IMG/VR virus record: IMGVR_UViG_3300022752_004384
Location: 1 to 44,784 of that record
Length of the DNA: 44,784 bases
Source: a virus
Reading direction: 5' to 3' (one strand)
Of the stretch, positions 40,699 through 44,784 are shown piece by piece (the first letter of the stretch is position 1; each line of letters starts with the position of its first letter). The translations under genes were made by a program, and so were the position numbers. A model generated the notes under the pieces. That model was not told the origin of the DNA. It was given only the letters and a program-made list of their open reading frames with translations, and did no database searches.

Positions 40699-41273
40699 AG
40701 ACCTGCTAATTTTTTAATATCTATAATGTCAGCACCTTGTTTATTATTATTCTTTACCTGTACATTACTGACTAATCTAGCTAATTTTATAATTTTATCC
40801 TGTTCTTCAAAATAAGTTTGTTTTTGAACAACTTGCTGAAAGGCCTTACGCATCATTGCCTTTTCTCTTTGATCATCATTATAGCCTGTTGGGTAATAGC
40901 TATCGTCAACTGGAGCTTGCATTTCTTCTACATCGTTTAGATCTTCTGCTGCTGATTGTTCTTGACCTTGATTCTGTTGTGGGTTAGGTGTTAGAGGACT
41001 ACCTGGCTGACTGGGAGCATCTACTCCACCTACTACATCTACTTCGTCACCTGTTTGTAGTTGTGGTGTCGGTGGCGGTTGATTTGGATTAGCTGCTGTG
41101 TTTATGGTAACACCACCTTGTCCTTGTTGTATGCCAGCAGGTCCTAATTTTGTAGGATCTATAGTAGTCTGTGCTTGATTTTGTGGATTTTGTAGCACTA
41201 CTTTATTAGGAGCAGCCTGAACCACTTTCATTTTTTGTGGTTGCCCTAGTCCTGTAACTTCATATATCTTCAT
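40695..41273 (-). CDS. Gln/Pro-rich probable structural protein (192 aa)
   Basis: Starts MKIYEVTGLGQPQKMK. The middle (about 40-130) is low complexity, rich in Gln, Pro, Asn and Gly, and the C-terminal 60 residues form a charged helix with KAFQQVVQKQTYFEEQDKIIKLARLV. The unstructured middle and helical end suit a scaffold or neck component. TGGAG lies 9 bases before the ATG. Confidence 0.5.
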   Translation of the reverse strand: MKIYEVTGLGQPQKMKVVQAAPNKVVLQNPQNQAQTTIDPTKLGPAGIQQGQGGVTINTAANPNQPPPTPQLQTGDEVDVVGGVDAPSQPGSPLTPNPQQNQGQEQSAAEDLNDVEEMQAPVDDSYYPTGYNDDQREKAMMRKAFQQVVQKQTYFEEQDKIIKLARLVSNVQVKNNNKQGADIIDIKKLAGL

Positions 41274-41339
41274 GATTTATCTCCAGGCCGATTCCTTTAG
41301 CCTACTATATTACTTATGTGATTTATTAGTCTTTTTATA

Positions 41340-41735
41340 TTAGCTGATCATTTCAAAACTAATATTTACATTGGGTACCCACATATTTGGTTTGCAATCT
41401 ATAGTTTCTGTAAGATTAGATATATATGGTACAAGTACAAAGTCCTTCTTTAATAGAGCACACGGATCTCCATTTTGAGAAAAGGTATAATCCATTTCCA
41501 CACGCCAATCAAATATCCATATATTTTGTGGAGTCTTACCGGATAGGCCAAAGTTCTGTGGTAGATCTTTTATTAGTCTAGGTGATTCATCATACTGAAC
41601 ATTACCTCTCATGCCTATGGTATTGATCAAGGTGTCAAAGTTTTGTTGCTGTCCTCGAGCCTGTTCTTTGCCAGGTTCATTGCGATATTGTTTACTTTGA
41701 GTGATATCTACTAGGGTGTGGAGTCTATATTGCAT
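41340..41735 (-). CDS. Conserved T4-like phage protein (131 aa)
   Basis: Starts MQYRLHTLVDITQSKQYRNE, then a Gln/Asn region, NFDTLINTIGMRGNV and a strand-rich C-terminal half (IWIFDWRVEMDYTF, MWVPNVNISFEMI). Proteins opening with YRLHTLVDITQT are widespread in marine T4-like phages, so the gene is probably real and conserved; function unknown. Confidence 0.6.
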   Translation of the reverse strand: MQYRLHTLVDITQSKQYRNEPGKEQARGQQQNFDTLINTIGMRGNVQYDESPRLIKDLPQNFGLSGKTPQNIWIFDWRVEMDYTFSQNGDPCALLKKDFVLVPYISNLTETIDCKPNMWVPNVNISFEMIS

Positions 41736-41754
41736 CCACTATTTACTACGTAGA

Positions 41755-42114
41755 TTATTTTAGCATCGTAATAACGGCATCACCATGTGCTGCTACCCAA
41801 CCTATGGCAATGGCCACACCGGATATTATATAGACCCACTTCATTTTAAAGTCTTGTAGATCGTTAATCTTTTTCTTAAGTTCGCTCTGAGCCTTATCCT
41901 GTTCTTCTTTACGACGATCTAATTTGTCATAGAAGATGTCACGATTTTGCTCGTACTTTAGTTCCATATCATCTAACTTCTTCATCATAGCTAGATGATT
42001 GCTGGCAATACTCTGTTTGGTTTCTTTGACATCTTCTTTGATATCATCTACTTTTTCATTTAGGTGTGCTACCTTTGTTTCAACTACACCTAATCTTTCC
42101 TCTGTTGTAGGCAT
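41755..42114 (-). CDS. Coiled-coil protein with C-terminal membrane anchor (119 aa)
   Basis: From the ATG at 42114 (GGAG 7 bases upstream): a long coiled coil (ERLGVVETKVAHLNEKVDDI... to QSELKKKINDL) and one C-terminal membrane helix (WVYIISGVAIAIGWVAAH). This is the layout of XhlA-like haemolysin/holin partners and some lysis accessories. An upstream frame exists through the terminator but has no ribosome site. Confidence 0.6.
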   Translation of the reverse strand: MPTTEERLGVVETKVAHLNEKVDDIKEDVKETKQSIASNHLAMMKKLDDMELKYEQNRDIFYDKLDRRKEEQDKAQSELKKKINDLQDFKMKWVYIISGVAIAIGWVAAHGDAVITMLK

Positions 42115-42183
42115 GGCTCGGCTCCATTGTCTTAAAATATTTATTAAGTGATGGTCAAAAGTTATATATGTGTAAAAGTCAAT

Positions 42184-42204
42184 AAAAAGGGCTCCGAAGA
42201 GCCC
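42184..42204 (-). terminator. Rho-independent terminator with UUCG tetraloop
   Basis: Minus strand GGGCTC-TTCG-GAGCCC followed by TTTTTATT. A perfect 6-bp stem with a U-run, 30 bases after the 155-residue gene's stop. It is the same design as the terminator at 13380. Confidence 0.88.
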
Positions 42205-42234
42205 TAGTTTTCCCATCCCGATTGAGAAATTATA

Positions 42235-42702
42235 TTAGGTTGATACTAGACCAAATAATCCTTCTGTCATAGCAATTGAACTTACTTCAACTAGTGCTGT
42301 AGTTGCTGGAGCTGCTAGGGAGCCTGCCACTGCACTACCACTACCACTGCTATAACCATCATTTACGTAGTTTACTAACTCACCTGTGCCTCCTAGAGCA
42401 CGATCAGCACGACGAGCAACTACATTAGCATCTAATGCATGGCTATCACCAATGAAGATCATTGTGTCTGCATCAAACTCAATCAATGCACCTGTTGTAC
42501 CAAATTCTTGTGCAAGTTTTTCAGCTTGTCCACCAATACCTGTGGTAAATGCACCACCTGCTGGTTTTTCAATTCTCCATGCACGAATTTGTAAATGGTC
42601 GTATAGTTTATCTAAGACATGACCAATACCATTTTGTCTACCTGTTACTAGGCCGGGTGTTCCTGGAAATCCTGACTCGGCCCACATTTTCATTTCTGGC
42701 AT
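42235..42702 (-). CDS. Probable abundant virion protein (155 aa)
   Basis: 155 residues, Ala/Gly-rich, no signal peptide: MWAESGFPGTPGLVTGRQNG, a central strand-rich domain, EFDADTMIFIGDSHALDANVV, and an Ala/Ser/Thr tail. Own late promoter, leader hairpin, GAGGAG ribosome site 7 bases before the ATG and a strong terminator directly after: a single-gene transcript, as expected for a product made in large amounts. Identity unknown. Confidence 0.55.
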   Translation of the reverse strand: MPEMKMWAESGFPGTPGLVTGRQNGIGHVLDKLYDHLQIRAWRIEKPAGGAFTTGIGGQAEKLAQEFGTTGALIEFDADTMIFIGDSHALDANVVARRADRALGGTGELVNYVNDGYSSGSGSAVAGSLAAPATTALVEVSSIAMTEGLFGLVST

Positions 42703-42724
42703 AATATTCTCCTCGTTGCCTTTG

Positions 42725-42741
42725 CCCGTCTACTCCACGGG
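42725..42741 (-). other. 5'-leader hairpin
   Basis: CCCGT pairs with ACGGG over a 7-base loop between the late box (42753-42760) and the ribosome site. Third example of a hairpin in this position. Confidence 0.4.
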
Positions 42742-42752
42742 ACTTGTATGAT

Positions 42753-42760
42753 TATTTATC
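42753..42760 (-). promoter_or_regulatory. Late promoter GATAAATA
   Basis: GATAAATA on the minus strand, 50 bases before the 155-residue gene, in a 100-base gap that has no ORF. Confidence 0.5.
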
Positions 42761-42802
42761 GGTTTTGGAGAATTCTAAACAGTTAGGGTAAATTTTGGTT
42801 GA

Positions 42803-43063
42803 TTAAGTTCTAGGTCTACGACTTTCGTGTACTTTAGTCATACCACGTTTGAACTTGTCGCTATCTCCGCTGCGTATAGCGTTGATAAACCTACGCTCTA
42901 ATTCAGTAGCAGTTTCAATATCATAGTTTTCTTTGATTAGTTTGAGAAGGTTGATAGTACTGGCTATTAGATTAATACCCTTGCTTTCTATGAGATGATC
43001 CTTATTTCTTATAAGACTAATCTCATTAAGTTCTTCTAATATACTTCTAGTACTTTTCTTCAT
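42803..43063 (-). CDS. Small helical phage protein (86 aa)
   Basis: 86 residues, basic at both ends: KSTRSILEELNEISLIRNKD, a hydrophobic helix (GINLIASTINLLKLI), and ELERRFINAIRSGDSDKFKRGM. GAGAGGAAGG lies directly before the ATG. Similar short RRFINAIRS-type proteins occur in T4-like marine phages; function unknown. Confidence 0.6.
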   Translation of the reverse strand: MKKSTRSILEELNEISLIRNKDHLIESKGINLIASTINLLKLIKENYDIETATELERRFINAIRSGDSDKFKRGMTKVHESRRPRT

Positions 43064-43080
43064 ACCTTCCTCTCACCATT

Positions 43081-43088
43081 TATTTATA
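43081..43088 (-). promoter_or_regulatory. T4-type late promoter TATAAATA
   Basis: An exact TATAAATA on the minus strand, 17 bases before the 86-residue gene. It lies back to back with the plus-strand sigma70 promoter at 43095, so this gap separates a late minus block from an early plus block. Confidence 0.6.
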
Positions 43089-43094
43089 GTGAGC

Positions 43095-43122
43095 TTGACA
43101 TATTAAATAATAAGTATATAAT
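43095..43122 (+). promoter_or_regulatory. Strong sigma70 promoter, right-hand small-gene cluster
   Basis: TTGACA, 16 A/T-rich bases, TATAAT, 60 bases before the ATG at 43182. A second motif, CATAAATA (43144-43151), lies between and could serve late. Confidence 0.75.
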
Positions 43123-43181
43123 ACAATTTATGCTGCTCTGCCGCATAAATAGTTACACACATATACTGAGAGGACCTATAT

Positions 43182-43361
43182 ATGACACTATCAACTATGA
43201 TGCTCAATATCCTTGAGCGATTAGCAGAGATGTTTCCAAATGACTCTTACCAAGATCGTTTGGAGAAATATCTTAAAACCAAAAGCATTACCGATGCTGC
43301 TACTCTTGAACACTATATCAAAGAGTTTAATTATAATTCTCACAAGGAACATTTAAAATGA
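43182..43361 (+). CDS. Small phage protein (59 aa)
   Basis: 59 residues, helical: STMMLNILERLAEMFPNDSY then LEKYLKTKSITDAATLEHYI. GAGAGGA is 9 bases upstream. First gene of the plus-strand cluster, coupled to the next by ATGA. Early small proteins of this kind often modify host functions; no specific role is visible. Confidence 0.6.
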   Translation: MTLSTMMLNILERLAEMFPNDSYQDRLEKYLKTKSITDAATLEHYIKEFNYNSHKEHLK

Positions 43362-43462
43362 TTAAATCTATTATAATGGCTATTTTTCTTGCCCTCGAAA
43401 AGAGTGGTCAGGCACGTGCCCGTAGATATTTGAGTAACCACAGTAAAGGAGCGTGGCAATGA
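43358..43462 (+). CDS. Tiny protein (34 aa)
   Basis: 34 residues: a hydrophobic helix (MIKSIIMAIFLALEK) and a basic tail (ARARRYLSNHSKGAW). ATGA overlaps at both ends support translation. The layout, and that of the next ORF, recalls DUF1127-like small proteins with an Arg-rich C-terminal half, but similarity is weak. Confidence 0.5.
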   Translation: MIKSIIMAIFLALEKSGQARARRYLSNHSKGAWQ

Positions 43463-43566
43463 AATTCATTACAATGATGCGTGAAGTATTATGCCAAGCC
43501 TTATTGGCCAGTCATCTCACTCGTAGAGGTCGTTGGCAAAATGCTGCTAAACTAATGGGGAAATAA
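43459..43566 (+). CDS. Tiny protein (35 aa)
   Basis: 35 residues, MKFITMMREVLCQALLASHL then TRRGRWQNAAKLMGK. Same helix-plus-basic-tail plan as the preceding ORF, so the two may be paralogues. AAAGGAG lies 6 bases before the ATG. Confidence 0.5.
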   Translation: MKFITMMREVLCQALLASHLTRRGRWQNAAKLMGK

Positions 43567-43567
43567 T

Positions 43568-43711
43568 ATGATCTTATCCTTTTTAATTATGACTCTAGCA
43601 ACATTAATAGTTTATTTGGACAAAAGATTAATAAAAGACGATCCTGTTTTGGGCGAGGAATGGGATTTTACTCGCCCTAATTATAAAAAAACTATTGACA
43701 TTATTAAATAA
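43568..43711 (+). CDS. Small membrane protein (47 aa)
   Basis: 47 residues with one N-terminal membrane helix (LSFLIMTLATLIVYL), then a soluble tail (LGEEWDFTRPNYKK). It begins one base after the previous stop. Its end overlaps the second strong promoter. Confidence 0.5.
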   Translation: MILSFLIMTLATLIVYLDKRLIKDDPVLGEEWDFTRPNYKKTIDIIK

Positions 43712-43722
43712 ACATATATAAT
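43695..43722 (+). promoter_or_regulatory. Strong sigma70 promoter, second of the cluster
   Basis: TTGACA, 16 bases, TATAAT. The sequence TTGACA..ATTAAATAA...TATATAATACA closely matches the promoter at 43095-43122, including the spacer, suggesting duplication or a phage-specific early consensus. Confidence 0.75.
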
Positions 43723-43745
43723 ACACATACACAGGGAGGAGATCT

Positions 43746-44042
43746 ATGTTCAATCAACCAGAATTATTCATTGACACTGTACAGAATGCCAAAAAGCAGT
43801 GGGTTGAAAAATGTGTTCGTAATGACGATATAAAAAATAACTGTCATATCTATATTGACGCACAATCAAAATTTTTAAAAACAGCATTGACCGTAGCCGG
43901 AGGTATTGCTACCGTTGTAGGCCACGAAATGCTGAACACAAAGATTGAAAAAATGTATAATCCTTTTGGGATAGACTTTTTCAAAGCAGGCTGGGATGCC
44001 TGGGCAGAGGCTAACAGAGAAGCCTACGCTAAAAAATCCTAA
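43746..44042 (+). CDS. Small phage protein (98 aa), phasin-like in appearance
   Basis: 98 residues: FNQPELFIDTVQNAKKQW, a central hydrophobic helix (ALTVAGGIATVVG) and a C-terminal FKAGWDAWAEANREAYAKK helix. The amphipathic, Ala/Trp-rich ends are superficially phasin-like. GGGAGGAG gives a very strong ribosome site. Abundant expression expected; function unknown. Confidence 0.6.
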   Translation: MFNQPELFIDTVQNAKKQWVEKCVRNDDIKNNCHIYIDAQSKFLKTALTVAGGIATVVGHEMLNTKIEKMYNPFGIDFFKAGWDAWAEANREAYAKKS

Positions 44043-44069
44043 ATAGACATACACACAGAGGAGAATATA

Positions 44070-44354
44070 ATGTCTGATTTTAACGGTTTAACACAAAAAG
44101 TAACAATGCCTGAAGTCAAGTTTAATAAGAACGGATACGAAATCCGTACAGAAATACTAGGTATGGCCAAACAAATGGCCGAATTTGAATACAGTGCCAA
44201 GTTTCAAGGATGGGAAATGAGCACTGCTCGCGATGAGAAAACTGGCCAGTTCGTCACTACGGTAGGGATGCCGCAGGTTCCAGGTTTGGAGCAGATTCTA
44301 CAGACTGCACAAAAGATGTATGACTTTGTAAATCAAGGTACAAATAAACGATAA
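44070..44354 (+). CDS. Small conserved-type phage protein (94 aa)
   Basis: 94 residues: PEVKFNKNGYEIRTEILGMA, KFQGWEMSTARDEKTGQFVT, and LEQILQTAQKMYDFVNQG. Similar proteins with the FNKNGYEIRT motif are found in T4-like marine phages. AGAGGAGA precedes the ATG. Last gene of the plus-strand cluster; a terminator follows. Function unknown. Confidence 0.62.
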   Translation: MSDFNGLTQKVTMPEVKFNKNGYEIRTEILGMAKQMAEFEYSAKFQGWEMSTARDEKTGQFVTTVGMPQVPGLEQILQTAQKMYDFVNQGTNKR

Positions 44355-44382
44355 CACCGCATAGCGGACACAATAATAATAC

Positions 44383-44403
44383 GGGGCCCTTGTGCCCCTT
44401 TTT
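44383..44403 (+). terminator. Rho-independent terminator, end of plus cluster
   Basis: GGGGC-CCTTGT-GCCCC then TTTTT. It lies between the plus-strand cluster and the convergent glycosyltransferase gene, and may serve both directions. Confidence 0.85.
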
Positions 44404-44784
44404 ATTTGGCCTCGACTAGGTTTTCTTTAAATATGTTCCAGGCTTCTTCCCAAGTCCAACGTAGGCTACCTTTATATACACTATGTCTATCCAAGGCCAA
44501 AGCACGGGTAATGGCTTGATTGAGATCTATATGCATACATCCTGTGACACCCTCATCTATTACATCTAATGGACCACTTACAGGATATGCTGCCACAGGA
44601 GTAGCACAGGCCATGGCTTCTATCATAACTAGGCCAAATGTTTCCCAACGTGAAGGGAATACAAACACATCAGCATTGGCAAAATATTCTGCTAGAGCAA
44701 CTCCAGTCTTGAATCCTACAAACTCCACATCCTTATACTCTGCTTGGTAACGTACTCGCATGGGTCCATCACCTACCATGATCT
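44402..44784 (-). CDS. Family 4 glycosyltransferase, C-terminal part (runs off the window)
   Basis: About 127 visible residues of the C-terminal GT-B domain. MVGDGPMR opens a strand, then FVGFKTGVALAEYFANADVFVFPS, and the E-x7-E motif ETFGLVMIE with MACATPVAAYPVSGP, the donor-binding region of MgtA/GT4 enzymes. The frame is open through 44784, so the N terminus lies outside. A retaining sugar transferase acting on surface or virion glycans is likely. Confidence 0.85.
   Translation of the reverse strand, partial: IMVGDGPMRVRYQAEYKDVEFVGFKTGVALAEYFANADVFVFPSRWETFGLVMIEAMACATPVAAYPVSGPLDVIDEGVTGCMHIDLNQAITRALALDRHSVYKGSLRWTWEEAWNIFKENLVEAK

Noticed and set aside
1-44784. tRNA genes, integrase, attachment sites or insertion sequences
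   Set aside because: None could be recognised by eye; no cloverleaf, transposase motif or flanking target duplication other than those described.

Overview
This is a segment of a large tailed-phage genome of the T4-like (myovirus) type, from an A+T-rich aquatic group resembling phages of marine or freshwater Pelagibacter- or Methylophilales-type bacteria. The host is an inference. The phage assignment rests on a 4,383-codon tail fibre with a PAAR spike protein beside it, a pectate-lyase-like tail spike, class Ia ribonucleotide reductase with glutaredoxin, a PD-(D/E)XK nuclease, a DexA/Rv2179c-like exonuclease, a SleB-type wall hydrolase, ATGA-coupled genes and repeated T4-type late promoters (ATAAATA). 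No tRNA, rRNA, CRISPR array or integrase was seen.

Layout. At 1-516 there is a chain of very small minus-strand genes. At 520-1494 are two plus-strand genes: a protein resembling uroporphyrinogen-III synthase (HemD) and a small secreted protein. At 1495-7000 a minus-strand block reads dnaK, hsp20, clpS, heme oxygenase, ferredoxin-dependent bilin reductase, a 453-residue unknown and a 46-residue peptide. From 7066 to 15653 are an exonuclease, ribosomal protein bS21, a large coiled-coil membrane protein, a run of exported or lipoprotein genes, a SleB-like wall hydrolase, IscA- and IscU-type Fe-S proteins (an HNH endonuclease sits at the iscU 5' end) and a histone-Hc1-like protein. From 15710 to 31774 are a GT17-oxygenase fusion, the giant tail fibre, PAAR and small virion-associated genes. 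From 31788 to 38758 are an inserted FkbM methyltransferase, glutaredoxin, nrdB, nrdA, a tail spike and a nuclease. From 38789 to 43063 are probable structural genes. From 43182 to 44354 is a plus-strand cluster of six small genes under two near-identical sigma70 promoters, ended by a terminator. The window closes in a glycosyltransferase 4 gene that runs off the end.

The most notable system is tetrapyrrole handling. Heme oxygenase (heme to biliverdin, CO and iron) is translationally coupled to a bilin reductase (biliverdin to a phytobilin) inside a chaperone/ClpS block, with a HemD-like gene converging on it. IscU and IscA are encoded about 9 kb away and could use the released iron, or supply the Fe-S ferredoxin the reductase needs; that link is inference.

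Two further patterns stand out. First, at two sites a lysine-rich C terminus ends on the slippery heptamer A AAA AAG directly followed by a stop, and a -1-frame ORF without a normal start continues from it; a third site has a weaker version. These suggest programmed frameshifting, or homopolymer errors in the assembly. Second, two genes (HNH at iscU, FkbM at the glutaredoxin gene) were inserted with duplication of the adjacent end of the resident gene, so that no reading frame was broken.
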